Both the position numbers and the translations under genes were made by a program. A DNA stretch of 64,000 bases from Gelidibacter pelagius (lineage in GTDB: Bacteria; Bacteroidota; Bacteroidia; Flavobacteriales; Flavobacteriaceae): the NCBI RefSeq assembly GCF_017581925.1, contig NZ_JAGEVG010000001.1, positions 248,001 to 312,000 of the forward strand, read 5' to 3'. The notes beneath the pieces are model-generated. The model saw only the letters and a list, made by a program, of their open reading frames with translations, was not told the origin of the DNA and made no database searches. Numbering within the stretch: the stretch's first letter is position 1; each line of letters starts with the position of its first letter. Of this stretch, positions 55,891-64,000 are shown one piece after another.

Positions 55891-57138
55891 ATGAAGGATG
55901 TTCAGGTTGATGTTTTGATTATTGGTGCAGGGCCTTCAGGTTGCGTTGCCGCCGCTTATTTAAAAAAGCAAGGTGTCAATGTTAAAGTCATTGAAAAGAG
56001 TGTTTTCCCTCGTTTTGTGATTGGTGAAAGTTTATTGCCAAGATGTATGGACCATTTTGAAGAGGTCGATTTATTGGACTGTTTGATTGCACAGAATTTT
56101 GAAGTAAAGACTGGCGCCAGGTTCATAAAGGGCGACACCATTTGCGAATTTGACTTTGGTGAAAAATATACAGAAGGATATGATTGGACTTGGCAGGCTC
56201 CAAGAGCCGATTTTGATTATGCACTTACAGAAGAATTGAAAAGAAAAGGGGTAGACATTGCCTTTAAACAGGAAGTGATTTCGGTAGAGTTTAATAAAGA
56301 TGGGTCATCGCAAACTACTGTAAAAGCTGATAATGATGAAACATTTGAAGTTCATGCAAAGTTTATTATTGACTCCAGTGGTTATGGGCGGGTTTTGCCG
56401 AGACTATTAAACCTTGACAAACCATCAACAATTCCTGAGCACTCTTCCATATTCAGTCATGTTCAAGAGCTTGAACGGCCAGCTGGAACCGAAGGTACGT
56501 TTATCACTTTTGATGTCCTTGATACGGATACCTGGTTTTGGGTCATTCCATTTAGCAATGGTAATACGAGTATTGGGTTTGTAGGTAAAACGGATTTCAT
56601 CAATAGTTTTGAAGGCACACCCGAAGAACGACTTTCTGAAATGCTAAAAGAGTCGTCTTATTATTATGAACGATTTAAAGATGTTGATTTTCTATTTGAA
56701 CCTAAAATAATTCAGAATTATTCTAAATCCGTGACCCAACTTTATGGGAAAGGTTATGCCTTAACAGGAAACAGTGCAGAGTTTTTAGATCCTGTATTTT
56801 CGTCGGGAGTCACTTTTGCCACGGAATCGGGATTAAAAGCTGCAAAATTAATCACCAAAGAATTACAAAACGAATCCGTTGATTGGGAAAAGGAGTATGC
56901 CGAGTTTATGAAAAAGGGTGTTTCGGTATTTGCTTCCTATGTCAAGGAATGGTACACGGGCAATTTGCAGACCATCTTTTTTGAAGGAACAGATAATCCT
57001 GATATTAAGAGACAGATCTGTGCGGTTTTGGCGGGTTATGTTTGGGATGAAACCAATCCGTTTGTAAAAAATCACGATAGATTGATCAAAACAGTCGCCA
57101 ATATTATCCATTTGAACAAAAGAGCGTCGAAAGACTAA
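55891..57138 (+). CDS. Flavin-dependent halogenase-like oxidoreductase
   Basis: 415 aa. FAD-binding IIGAGPSGCVAA at residues 9-20. WFWVIP at 215-220 fits the WxWxIP motif of tryptophan-halogenase-type enzymes, and GARFIKGD near residue 75-82 has a Lys where such enzymes keep their catalytic Lys. Such a gene accompanies flexirubin clusters, and chlorinated flexirubins are known. Other members of this superfamily are not halogenases, so the activity is inferred. Confidence 0.75.
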   Translation: MKDVQVDVLIIGAGPSGCVAAAYLKKQGVNVKVIEKSVFPRFVIGESLLPRCMDHFEEVDLLDCLIAQNFEVKTGARFIKGDTICEFDFGEKYTEGYDWTWQAPRADFDYALTEELKRKGVDIAFKQEVISVEFNKDGSSQTTVKADNDETFEVHAKFIIDSSGYGRVLPRLLNLDKPSTIPEHSSIFSHVQELERPAGTEGTFITFDVLDTDTWFWVIPFSNGNTSIGFVGKTDFINSFEGTPEERLSEMLKESSYYYERFKDVDFLFEPKIIQNYSKSVTQLYGKGYALTGNSAEFLDPVFSSGVTFATESGLKAAKLITKELQNESVDWEKEYAEFMKKGVSVFASYVKEWYTGNLQTIFFEGTDNPDIKRQICAVLAGYVWDETNPFVKNHDRLIKTVANIIHLNKRASKD

Positions 57139-57341
57139 AAGACTAGTTAAGCATAATTTTTAAAAGCTTGTGGATTTGATTCTCACCCTGCGGAGATTTT
57201 TAGAGTTCGATTAATGGGCTGACTTCCATAATAAACGCTTAATTACTTTTGTCGGATGTTTTCTACATCCTGACTAAAATACTAACTGATAATTGTTTGC
57301 GTTATAAATTGTAAGTATTTTTAAATAATTTTTTTTATGTA

Positions 57342-57374
57342 TTTGATGACGTATGCTAAAAATACATATATTTG
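57342..57374 (+). promoter_or_regulatory. Promoter in the 57139-57502 spacer
   Basis: TTTG at 57342-57345, 21-nt spacer, TATATTTG at 57367-57374. Good Bacteroidota-type promoter directed at the small membrane protein gene (ATG 57503), giving a leader of about 120 nt. A weaker box (TACATTTA, 57488-57495, with TTTG 18 nt upstream) lies closer to the ATG. The rest of this 364-nt spacer shows no gene. Confidence 0.55.
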
Positions 57375-57502
57375 GAATAGTGAATTAATAGCAGCTTAAA
57401 AACGACATGAAATGTATTTCATCGAAGAAATTTACACTTCGCAGATGATTTATGCCGTTTTCTATTTTGTTAATTCACTTTTTTTTATACATTTACATCA
57501 TA

Positions 57503-57733
57503 ATGATCAAACCTAATCTGAAAACTACCGCTTCTATCTTATTGATGTTAATCAGTATTGCAAGCTTTTCTCAAGACAGTGCTGGTGGAGGCCAAGGGCC
57601 TCCAACTCCACAAGGAGGCACAGTACCTCCAGGTTTACCAATCGATAATGGGTTAATCATTTTATTTGTTGCTGCGCTTATCTATGGAATTTATATTATT
57701 CTAAAGTACTCAAAAAAGCAAGCCCAAGCTTAG
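57503..57733 (+). CDS. Small signal-anchored membrane protein (PGLPID type), 76 aa
   Basis: Start set at Met 57503 rather than the earlier in-frame Met (57452), because MIKPNLKTTASILLMLISIASFSQ is then a clean signal peptide (quoted in part: ILLMLISIASFSQ). A Gly/Pro-rich stretch follows, then PPGLPIDNGLIILF, one membrane helix and a basic tail KKQAQA. This short architecture recurs in flavobacteria; function unknown to me. Its end overlaps the convergent ribE gene by 4 nt. Confidence 0.7.
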   Translation: MIKPNLKTTASILLMLISIASFSQDSAGGGQGPPTPQGGTVPPGLPIDNGLIILFVAALIYGIYIILKYSKKQAQA

Positions 57734-58320
57734 ATTTTTAGCTCATATAGACGTTTGATATATTTTCCAAGAACATCAAACTCTAAGTTCACAAGACTGT
57801 TTTCCTCTAAAAACTTAAAGGTCGTATGTTCGTAGGTATATGGAATAATGGCAACGCTAAATTCATTCTTTAGACTATTCACTACCGTTAAGCTCACACC
57901 ATTTACAGTAATAGATCCTTTTTCAATGGTAATATTATTTAGCTCGGCATCGTATTCAAAGGTGAATAACCAACTTCCGTTTTGAAATTCAATAGATTTA
58001 CAAGTGGCAGTTTGGTCCACATGGCCTTGTACGATATGACCATCTAATCTATCACCAAGCTTCATGGCACGTTCCAAATTAACCTGGTCATCAATTTTTA
58101 ATTTGCCTAAATTTGTTTTACTGAGCGTTTCCCTAATTGCTGTAACCGTATATAACGAGCCATTTAGGGAGGTTACCGTTAAGCATACGCCATTATGCGC
58201 CACACTTTGGTCTACTTTTAATTCAGAAGTGAAATTGCTCCTTAAAGTGATGTGAAGATTATCATTGTCTTGTTCCAAATTTGTGATGACGCCTAAATCT
58301 TCAATGATTCCAGTAAACAT
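57730..58320 (-). CDS. ribE: Riboflavin synthase
   Basis: Dismutates lumazine to riboflavin, 196 aa. Two lumazine-binding repeats: MFTGIIEDLGVI / NGVCLTVTSL and LDGHIVQGHVDQTA / NGVSLTVVNS. Normal length. No riboflavin riboswitch is seen upstream. The gene is divergent from pdxA and converges with the small membrane protein gene. Confidence 0.95.
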   Translation of the reverse strand: MFTGIIEDLGVITNLEQDNDNLHITLRSNFTSELKVDQSVAHNGVCLTVTSLNGSLYTVTAIRETLSKTNLGKLKIDDQVNLERAMKLGDRLDGHIVQGHVDQTATCKSIEFQNGSWLFTFEYDAELNNITIEKGSITVNGVSLTVVNSLKNEFSVAIIPYTYEHTTFKFLEENSLVNLEFDVLGKYIKRLYELKI

Positions 58321-58337
58321 ATTGTCGAATAATTAGT

Positions 58338-58345
58338 TAAATTTG
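58338..58345 (+). promoter_or_regulatory. -7 box upstream of pdxA
   Basis: TAAATTTG, exact TAnnTTTG, start near 58352, about 106 nt before the pdxA ATG. No TTG at the right spacing. Confidence 0.4.
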
Positions 58346-58363
58346 CATTTGCATAATGGCTTA

Positions 58364-58371
58364 CAAAGATA
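58364..58371 (-). promoter_or_regulatory. -7 box upstream of ribE
   Basis: TATCTTTG on the minus strand, exact TAnnTTTG, start near 58357, about 37 nt before the ribE ATG. No clear -33 element. Confidence 0.4.
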
Positions 58372-58457
58372 AGACTTTAATGAGGAATTGGGGATAATCT
58401 TCTGTTTAGAAAAGGATCTCATTTAAATGTCATTATACAAGAATAATTAAAATTAGG

Positions 58458-59504
58458 ATGAAAAAAGAAGAGCAAATTAGAGTGGGAATTTCCATAGGTG
58501 ACTTAAATGGTATTGGTGCTGAAATCATCCTGAAGACATTTGAAGATTCTCGAATGCTTGAATTCTGTACACCCATAATTTTTGCCTCAATAAAAACCAT
58601 GTCCTTTTTCAAAAAGCATTTTGACAGTGGCATCAATTTTCATGGCATTAATGATTTGAATCAGGTGATTGAAGCAAAAGTAAATGTTCTGAATGTTTGG
58701 AAGGAAACTATCGAAATTAACTTTGGGGAAGAGGATTTAAAAGCGGGTGAATATGCTATAAAATCATTAGAAAGAGCTACTGAAGCTTTGAAAAACGATG
58801 ACATCGATGTATTGGTAACAGCACCTATTAATAAATTGACCATTCAGTCAGACAGTTTCAACTTTCCAGGACACACCAATTATTTGGCCAAGGAACTCGG
58901 AGGGAACAGTCTTATGTTTATGGTCACTGACAAACTTAAGGTTGGTTTACTTACAGATCACGTTCCAGTTAAGGACGTGCCGCAACATATCAATGCAAAG
59001 CTTATCGAAGAAAAAGTACAGACCGTTTATGAATCGTTAGTTAAAGATTTCAGAGTGAGCAGACCAAAAATTGCCGTTTTAGGCATCAATCCTCATGCTG
59101 GAGACAATGGAGTTATTGGTAAAGAAGATGAGGAAATCTTAAAACCTACACTTCTGAAAATAAGGGAAAAAGGTAAATTGGTCTATGGGCCATATTCAGC
59201 GGATAGTTTCTTTGGCTCTAAAAACTATCAAAATTTTGATGCGATTATCGCCTCCTACCACGATCAAGGGTTGATTCCTTTCAAAACCATAACTTTTGGT
59301 GAAGGGGTCAACTACACCGCAGGATTGAGCAAAATAAGAACATCACCAGATCATGGAACAGCCTTTGAAATTGCGGGTAAAGGAACTGCAGATGAAAGCT
59401 CCTTCAAAGCAGCGGTTTTTACTGCTATTCAGATTTATAGGAATAGAAAGGAATATAAAAAACTAACCAAAAATCCTTTAAAAAAGGCATCTAAAAAGAT
59501 GTAA
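58458..59504 (+). CDS. pdxA: 4-hydroxythreonine-4-phosphate dehydrogenase
   Basis: NAD-dependent step of pyridoxal phosphate synthesis by the DXP route, 348 aa. Metal-binding His residues in FPGHTNYLAKELG and ASYHDQGLIPFK; ISIGDLNGIGAEIILKT at the N-terminus; LGINPHAGDNG. The last ~15 residues are a basic tail. PLP made here would serve several transaminases and IlvA in the window. Confidence 0.94.
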   Translation: MKKEEQIRVGISIGDLNGIGAEIILKTFEDSRMLEFCTPIIFASIKTMSFFKKHFDSGINFHGINDLNQVIEAKVNVLNVWKETIEINFGEEDLKAGEYAIKSLERATEALKNDDIDVLVTAPINKLTIQSDSFNFPGHTNYLAKELGGNSLMFMVTDKLKVGLLTDHVPVKDVPQHINAKLIEEKVQTVYESLVKDFRVSRPKIAVLGINPHAGDNGVIGKEDEEILKPTLLKIREKGKLVYGPYSADSFFGSKNYQNFDAIIASYHDQGLIPFKTITFGEGVNYTAGLSKIRTSPDHGTAFEIAGKGTADESSFKAAVFTAIQIYRNRKEYKKLTKNPLKKASKKM

Positions 59505-59546
59505 ACATTTTTTGTTAATAGCTTTTTTCTAATAAGAAATATTTTC

Positions 59547-59554
59547 TATATTTG
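59547..59554 (+). promoter_or_regulatory. -7 box for DUF177-rpmF
   Basis: TATATTTG, exact TAnnTTTG. Transcription would start near 59561. Met at 59565 would then be almost leaderless, while Met at 59577 has about 16 nt of leader; this favours 59577 as the start. The -33 region is only T-rich. Confidence 0.55.
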
Positions 59555-59576
59555 CAGCCTCAAAATGAATGCGACC

Positions 59577-60116
59577 ATGAAGCCCTTAAAAGAGTATGAC
59601 ATACAATTTGTAGGATTAAAATTAGGAAAGCACCATTTTGATTATCAAATTGATAAAAAGTTCTTTGAACATTTTGAGTATGATGATTTCAATGATGCCA
59701 ATGTAAAAGTGAATTTGCTTTTTGAAAAGAAAGCAACACTCCTAGAATTGGATTTTGAAGCATCAGGTACAGTAAATGTAAACTGCGATACCACTAATGA
59801 ACCTTACGACCAAACGGTTGAAGATGATTTTAATTTGGTCGTAAACTTTGGCGATGAGTACAACGACGAAGATGAGAATATTTTAATCCTACCCCATGGA
59901 GAGTATGAACTAAATGTGGCTCAATACATTTATGAATTGATTATTTTGGCATTGCCTATAAAACGCATCCATCCCGGAATAGAAGATGGTACCTTGCAAT
60001 CAGAAATACTTGAAAAATTAAAAGAACTAAGTCCAAAAGACTTAGAAGAAAAAGAAGAATCAGAGGAGATTGATCCTCGCTGGAATACATTAAAAAAACT
60101 ATTAACGGATAAATAA
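59577..60116 (+). CDS. DUF177 (YceD-type) ribosome-associated protein
   Basis: 179 aa, DUF177/YceD family, nearly always followed by rpmF as here (12 nt). Start at 59577 fits both the promoter and the family N-terminus (MKPLKEYDIQFVGLK). Body has VNVNCDTTNEPYDQ and an acidic C-terminal half ending in DPRWNTLKKLL. In bacteria and plastids the family is linked to 23S rRNA or large-subunit biogenesis. Confidence 0.88.
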   Translation: MKPLKEYDIQFVGLKLGKHHFDYQIDKKFFEHFEYDDFNDANVKVNLLFEKKATLLELDFEASGTVNVNCDTTNEPYDQTVEDDFNLVVNFGDEYNDEDENILILPHGEYELNVAQYIYELIILALPIKRIHPGIEDGTLQSEILEKLKELSPKDLEEKEESEEIDPRWNTLKKLLTDK

Positions 60117-60128
60117 TAACGATATAAA

Positions 60129-60332
60129 ATGGCACATCCTAAAAGAAAAATTTCTAAAACCAGAAGAGATAAAAGAAGAACACACTATAAAGCAGTTGTT
60201 CCTACAATTGCAACGTGTCCTACTACAGGGGAAGCACACTTATTCCATAGAGCTCATTGGCATGAAGGAAAACTATACTACAGAGGTCAAGTGCTGATAG
60301 ACAACTCTGAGAAAGAGGAAAACTTAGCATAA
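60129..60332 (+). CDS. rpmF: Ribosomal protein bL32
   Basis: 67 aa with N-terminal [19 protein letters not shown]. The zinc-ribbon segment is [14 protein letters not shown]: only one Cys remains of the usual four, so this is a zinc-free (C-minus) form. A good terminator follows. Confidence 0.95.
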   Translation: MAHPKRKISKTRRDKRRTHYKAVVPTIATCPTTGEAHLFHRAHWHEGKLYYRGQVLIDNSEKEENLA

Positions 60333-60350
60333 CTACTATGCACGCATACA

Positions 60351-60380
60351 AAAAAACGCTCACACTTGGGCGTTTTTTTT
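60351..60380 (+). terminator. Terminator after rpmF
   Basis: AAAAAACGC with GCGTTTTTT around a 10-nt loop (further C-G and T-G pairs possible), followed by eight T. Separates rpmF from fabH. Confidence 0.85.
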
Positions 60381-60513
60381 GTGTTTAATTTTCGAAAGTC
60401 TTAAAAACAACTTAATTTGCATCATATTTGACTAAATAATCAGTAAATTCAACTATAGTTTACTGTTTTTGGCTGATTTTGGTCAAATTTTGGGTCATTT
60501 CTAAAACAAAACA

Positions 60514-61509
60514 ATGAGTAGAATCACTGCTGCAATTACTGCCATAGGAGGATATGTGCCTGAATATGTGTTGACAAATCAAATTTTGGAAACCTTAGTC
60601 GATACGAATGATGAATGGATAACCAGTAGAACAGGAATAAAGGAACGAAGAATCCTCAAAGAAAACGGTAAGGGTACTTCTTATTTAGCCATCAAAGCCG
60701 CTCAAGATCTGATAGATAAAAAGGGTTTAGATCCAAAAGAAATAGAATTGGTGATTGTTGCCACCGCAACTCCAGACATGAAGGCTGCTGCTACAGCCGC
60801 CTACACAGCTACACAAATTGGTGCAGTAAATGCATTTTCATTTGATTTGGAGGCAGCCTGTTCAAGTTTTTTGTATGGAATGTCCGTTGCTGCCCGTTAT
60901 ATTGAATCCGGAAAATATAAAAAAGTATTATTGATAGGAGCGGATAAAAACTCATCAATGATCAACTATAAAGATAGAGCCACATGTATCATTTTTGGTG
61001 ATGGTGCAGGTGCAGCGTTATTTGAACCCAATACAGAGGGGTTTGGCCTTCAGGATGAGCTATTGAGAAGTGACGGAGATGGAAGAGAGTTTTTGCAAGC
61101 GACCTATGGAGGTTCGTCATATCCATCAACTCCAGAAGCGATAGCCGAAGGCAGACACTATATTTTTCAAGAAGGGAAGATGGTTTTTAAGAACGCTGTT
61201 TTTAATATGGCTGACGTGACCGAAAAAATATTGGTCAGAAACAATCTACAAAAGGATGATATTTCTTGGTTGGTGCCACATCAAGCTAACAAACGTATTA
61301 TTGATGCCACTGCAAGCAGAATAGAGCTTGAAGATAGCAAAGTCATGGCGAACATCCATAAATATGGAAATACCACATCGGCAACTCTACCGTTGCTCTT
61401 ATTTGACTATGAAAAGCAACTAAAAAAAGGAGACAAATTGATATTTGTGGCTTTTGGCGGTGGTTTTACTTGGGGTTCAGTGTACCTTACCTGGGCTTAT
61501 AATTCATAA
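60514..61509 (+). CDS. fabH: Beta-ketoacyl-ACP synthase III
   Basis: 331 aa. Catalytic Cys in LEAACSSFLYGM, His in LVPHQANKR, Asn in YGNTTSATLP. Initiates fatty acid synthesis from acetyl-CoA (or branched acyl-CoA from the ilv/leu pathways) and malonyl-ACP. The rpmF-fabH-accB-accC order is a housekeeping block, so this is not the DarB of a dialkylresorcinol cluster. Confidence 0.94.
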   Translation: MSRITAAITAIGGYVPEYVLTNQILETLVDTNDEWITSRTGIKERRILKENGKGTSYLAIKAAQDLIDKKGLDPKEIELVIVATATPDMKAAATAAYTATQIGAVNAFSFDLEAACSSFLYGMSVAARYIESGKYKKVLLIGADKNSSMINYKDRATCIIFGDGAGAALFEPNTEGFGLQDELLRSDGDGREFLQATYGGSSYPSTPEAIAEGRHYIFQEGKMVFKNAVFNMADVTEKILVRNNLQKDDISWLVPHQANKRIIDATASRIELEDSKVMANIHKYGNTTSATLPLLLFDYEKQLKKGDKLIFVAFGGGFTWGSVYLTWAYNS

Positions 61510-61545
61510 ACTAACTAATCTTTAAATATTTAAATTCTAATTATT

Positions 61546-62022
61546 ATGGATATAAAAGAAATTCAAAACTTAATCAAATTTGTTGCTAAATCTGGCGCAA
61601 GTGAGGTTAAATTGGAGATGGAAGATATCAAAATTACCATTAAGACAGGTAAAGATGATAGAGGAGAGTCCACAACCTATGTGCAACAAATTCCAATGGG
61701 TCCTGCTCCTGTAGCACAAGCCCCTGCACCGCAAGTTGCATCACAAGCACCCGTGACTCCGGCTGCTGATGAAAATTCAAAGTTTATAACTATTAAGTCG
61801 CCTATTATAGGAACGTTTTATCGTAAGCCTTCTCCGGATAAACCAATGTTTGTTGAAGTAGGCAAAACCATAAATGAAGGTGATGTTTTGTGCGTTATTG
61901 AGGCGATGAAATTGTTCAATGAAATTGAATCTGAGGTTTCAGGGAAAATCATTAAAATTTTAGTTGATGATTCTTCTCCAGTTGAATTTGATCAGCCATT
62001 ATTTTTAGTTGATCCATCATAA
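61546..62022 (+). CDS. accB: Biotin carboxyl carrier protein of acetyl-CoA carboxylase
   Basis: 158 aa. N-terminal helix, Ala/Pro-rich linker (APVAQAPAPQVASQAP) and C-terminal biotinyl domain with biotin Lys in VIEAMKLFNEI. Carries carboxyl between AccC and the transferase subunits. Upstream gap 36 nt. Confidence 0.95.
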   Translation: MDIKEIQNLIKFVAKSGASEVKLEMEDIKITIKTGKDDRGESTTYVQQIPMGPAPVAQAPAPQVASQAPVTPAADENSKFITIKSPIIGTFYRKPSPDKPMFVEVGKTINEGDVLCVIEAMKLFNEIESEVSGKIIKILVDDSSPVEFDQPLFLVDPS

Positions 62023-62025
62023 TTC

Positions 62026-62056
62026 GAAGTTTAGAAGTTTAGAAGTTAAAAGTTTA
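62026..62056 (+). repeat. Tandem GAAGTTTA repeat between accB and accC
   Basis: Three to four imperfect copies of GAAGTTTA, directly followed by a small AGCGTT/AACGCT inverted repeat. Purpose unknown; could vary by slippage. Confidence 0.6.
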
Positions 62057-62110
62057 GCGTTTTAACGCTGAATGGTAAACTATAAACCATAAACTCTTAA
62101 ACCGAAAAAT

Positions 62111-63463
62111 ATGTTTAAAAAAATATTAATAGCCAATAGAGGTGAGATTGCACTGCGCATTATTAGAACCTGTAAGGAAATGGGCATCAAAACGGTAGCT
62201 GTATATTCTACTGCTGATGCAGAAAGTCTGCATGTTAAATTTGCGGATGAAGCTGTCTGTATCGGACCTCCACCAAGTAGCGAATCGTATCTGAAAATGT
62301 CCAATATTATTGCGGCAGCAGAGATTACCAACGCTGATGCCATTCATCCTGGATACGGGTTTTTGTCTGAAAATTCAAAGTTTTCAAAAATATGTGAAGA
62401 GCACAATATTAAGTTTATTGGTGCGTCTCCCGAAATGATCGAAAAAATGGGAGATAAGGCTTCAGCCAAAGCGACCATGAAGAAAGCAGGCGTACCGTGT
62501 GTTCCCGGAAGTGATGGCATATTAGAATCTTATGAGCAGACCGAAAAACTATCAGTTGAAATGGGTTTTCCGGTAATGATAAAAGCCACAGCAGGAGGAG
62601 GCGGAAAAGGAATGCGTGCCGTTTGGAAGAAAGAAAAGCTTAAAGATGCTTGGGATTCTGCACGACAAGAAGCAAGAGCAGCTTTTGGTAATGATGCGAT
62701 GTATCTGGAAAAACTTATTGAAGAACCACGTCATATCGAAATACAGATTGTAGGTGATTCTCGTGGAAAAGCTTGTCATTTATCAGAACGTGATTGCTCC
62801 ATACAGCGTCGCCATCAAAAACTGACTGAAGAAACCCCATCGCCGTTTATGACCGATGAACTTCGCAATGAAATGGGATTGGCAGCGGTTAGAGCGGCAG
62901 AATATATTAAGTACGAAGGCGCGGGAACAATAGAGTTTTTGGTGGACAAACATCGAAACTTCTATTTTATGGAGATGAATACCCGTATTCAGGTGGAACA
63001 TCCTATTACAGAACAGGTGATTGACTTTGACTTAATTAGAGAGCAGATTCTTGTGGCTGCAGGGGTACCAATTTCTGGTAAAAATTATACGCCGAAACTA
63101 CATTCTATAGAATGTCGAATCAATGCTGAAGATCCCTATAACGATTTTAGACCGTCTCCAGGAAAAATAACAACACTTCATGCACCTGGAGGACATGGCG
63201 TCCGTTTGGATACGCATGTGTATTCAGGCTATACGATTCCTCCAAACTATGATTCGATGATTGCAAAGTTGATTACCACTGCGCAAACACGGGATGAAGC
63301 CATCAGTAAGATGAAACGTGCTTTGGACGAGTTCGTCATTGAAGGAATCAAGACTACCATTCCGTTCCATCGACAATTGATGGACCATCCAGATTATTTG
63401 GCCGGTAATTATACCACTAAATTTATGGAAAGCTTTAAAATGGAAGCTCCGGTTGAAGATTAA
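62111..63463 (+). CDS. accC: Biotin carboxylase subunit of acetyl-CoA carboxylase
   Basis: 450 aa ATP-grasp enzyme. N-terminal [16 protein letters not shown], glycine loop [11 protein letters not shown], and [15 protein letters not shown]. Complete. Supplies malonyl-CoA for both fatty acids and the polyene pigment. Confidence 0.95.
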   Translation: MFKKILIANRGEIALRIIRTCKEMGIKTVAVYSTADAESLHVKFADEAVCIGPPPSSESYLKMSNIIAAAEITNADAIHPGYGFLSENSKFSKICEEHNIKFIGASPEMIEKMGDKASAKATMKKAGVPCVPGSDGILESYEQTEKLSVEMGFPVMIKATAGGGGKGMRAVWKKEKLKDAWDSARQEARAAFGNDAMYLEKLIEEPRHIEIQIVGDSRGKACHLSERDCSIQRRHQKLTEETPSPFMTDELRNEMGLAAVRAAEYIKYEGAGTIEFLVDKHRNFYFMEMNTRIQVEHPITEQVIDFDLIREQILVAAGVPISGKNYTPKLHSIECRINAEDPYNDFRPSPGKITTLHAPGGHGVRLDTHVYSGYTIPPNYDSMIAKLITTAQTRDEAISKMKRALDEFVIEGIKTTIPFHRQLMDHPDYLAGNYTTKFMESFKMEAPVED

Positions 63464-63471
63464 CTATACAG

Positions 63472-63496
63472 ACTCCGAAAGAAATTTCGGAGTTTT
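63472..63496 (+). terminator. Terminator after accC
   Basis: ACTCCGAAA / TTTCGGAGT, 9-bp stem with GAAA loop, then TTTT-A-TTTT. Eight nt past the accC stop. Confidence 0.85.
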
Positions 63497-63499
63497 ATT

Positions 63500-63872
63500 T
63501 TATTGGCGAATCTATATTTTTTCAAATTAAGGATCTCTGATATATTTGGGTGGTTTTAGCATTTTTTGAATCGACTTAATTGAGATTTTTGCCGGCGCAG
63601 AGTTTACTTTATATTTTAATAGATCTACTACTCAGGATATTTTAAAGGGTCAAATCGTTCTGAATCCTTTGTCTGTTGTTTAAATCGTAGGAAGTTGTTG
63701 AAGTCATTAATTTTGAAGATGTTTCATTCTATGATTCAATAAATAAAATTTCTGAAAGCCTCGACAATTTCTGTGAGAGATTCCAAATTCTAAACAAATA
63801 CATTAATTTTATTTAAAAGGAAATGGCACATTTCGATGAGTTCAATGTTAAAATAGCGAATTCCTTTCTTTA
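63500..63872. other. Non-coding stretch with possible gene remnants
   Basis: About 370 nt with no complete ORF. Short plus-strand frames read protein-like: one ends ...LYFNRSTTQDILKGQIVL..., another starts after 63695 as EVINFEDVSFYDSINKI. They are separated by stops. This may be a decayed gene, but I cannot name it. Confidence 0.3.
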
Positions 63873-63907
63873 GAAACAAGAAACAAGAAACAAGAAACAA
63901 GAAACAA
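63873..63907 (+). repeat. Heptanucleotide tandem repeat (GAAACAA)x5
   Basis: Five perfect 7-nt copies and a degenerate sixth, ending 9 nt before the ATG at 63916. Seven is not a multiple of three, but the repeat lies outside the coding frame, so slippage would change promoter or leader spacing. Confidence 0.9.
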
Positions 63908-63915
63908 GAACAACG

Positions 63916-64000
63916 ATGAATCTCTCCTATTGGGAAATAAAAAGCTACCTCTCCAACATTGATTATACCATTGTCGGTAGCGGAATTGTTGGACTCAATT
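63916..64000 (+). CDS. FAD-dependent oxidoreductase, N-terminus only
   Basis: 28 codons before the window ends: MNLSYWEIKSYL then IDYTIVGSGIVGLN, the start of a dinucleotide-binding GxGxxG fold as in D-amino-acid-oxidase-type enzymes. Nothing more can be said. Preceded by a heptanucleotide repeat. Confidence 0.65.
   Translation, partial: MNLSYWEIKSYLSNIDYTIVGSGIVGLN

Noticed and set aside
58321-58457. Riboflavin (FMN) riboswitch before ribE
   Set aside because: The spacer is short and A/T-rich and lacks the conserved multi-helix FMN core.
60514-61509. FabH as a DarB-type resorcinol synthase
   Set aside because: Intact Cys-His-Asn triad and the rpmF-fabH-accB-accC housekeeping order fit ordinary FabH; no DarA is nearby.

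Overview
The window is A+T-rich, gene-dense DNA from a member of the Flavobacteriaceae (phylum Bacteroidota). Evidence: Bacteroidota-type promoter boxes (TAnnTTTG, in the best cases with a TTG/TTTG about 18-21 nt upstream), a near-complete flexirubin/aryl-polyene pigment locus including a tyrosine ammonia-lyase very like the Flavobacterium johnsoniae enzyme, an arginine pathway built around the transcarbamylase type found in Bacteroides, and a small 'PGLPID' membrane protein typical of the family. No tRNA, rRNA, CRISPR array, prophage or intact insertion sequence was seen.

Layout. (1) 1-2453, minus: the 3'-truncated end of an outer-membrane phospholipase A gene and a 516-residue helical protein of unknown function. 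(2) 2589-7100, plus: leuA-leuC-leuD-leuB. (3) 16959 down to 7155, minus: a complete arginine operon, GNAT acyltransferase-argG-argC-proC-argD-argF'-argB-argE-argH, with its own promoter and a 20-codon leader peptide containing an Arg-Arg-Arg run. It meets the leu operon at a shared bidirectional terminator whose loop holds the argH stop codon. (4) 27018 down to 16976, minus: ilvE-ilvD-ilvB-ilvN-ilvC-ilvA-gapN, preceded by two successive Ile-rich leader peptides, each followed by an intrinsic terminator and each with an alternative antiterminator pairing. (5) 27331-36605, minus: PEP carboxylase, a SLC13/DASS-type transporter, a 1235-residue phosphoesterase/outer-membrane-barrel lipoprotein, and an alpha/beta hydrolase. 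(6) 36627-55784, minus, plus 55891-57138 on the plus strand: the flexirubin/aryl-polyene cluster. (7) 57503-63463: a small membrane protein, ribE (minus), pdxA, DUF177-rpmF, fabH-accB-accC. (8) 63464-64000: a terminator, about 370 nt without a gene, a heptanucleotide tandem repeat and the first codons of an FAD-dependent oxidoreductase.

How the genes work together. Regions 2-4 make leucine, arginine, proline, isoleucine and valine. The ilv operon is predicted to sense Ile-tRNA charging twice in series; the arg operon appears to carry an Arg-rich leader without an obvious terminator. In region 6, tyrosine ammonia-lyase would make 4-coumarate, a PaaK-like ligase would activate it for the carrier protein, ketosynthases (one true pair with a chain-length-factor-like partner, one extra ketosynthase, and one truncated homologue), FabG and hotdog dehydratases would extend it to a polyene, a methyltransferase and a halogenase-like flavoenzyme could decorate it, and acyltransferases, LolA and an RND exporter would handle esterification and export to the outer membrane. 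The dialkylresorcinol half of flexirubin (DarA/DarB) is not in this window. Many short palindromes lie between genes of regions 2-4, several of them directly before start codons, and two related ~200-240 bp inverted-end repeats lie inside the pigment cluster.
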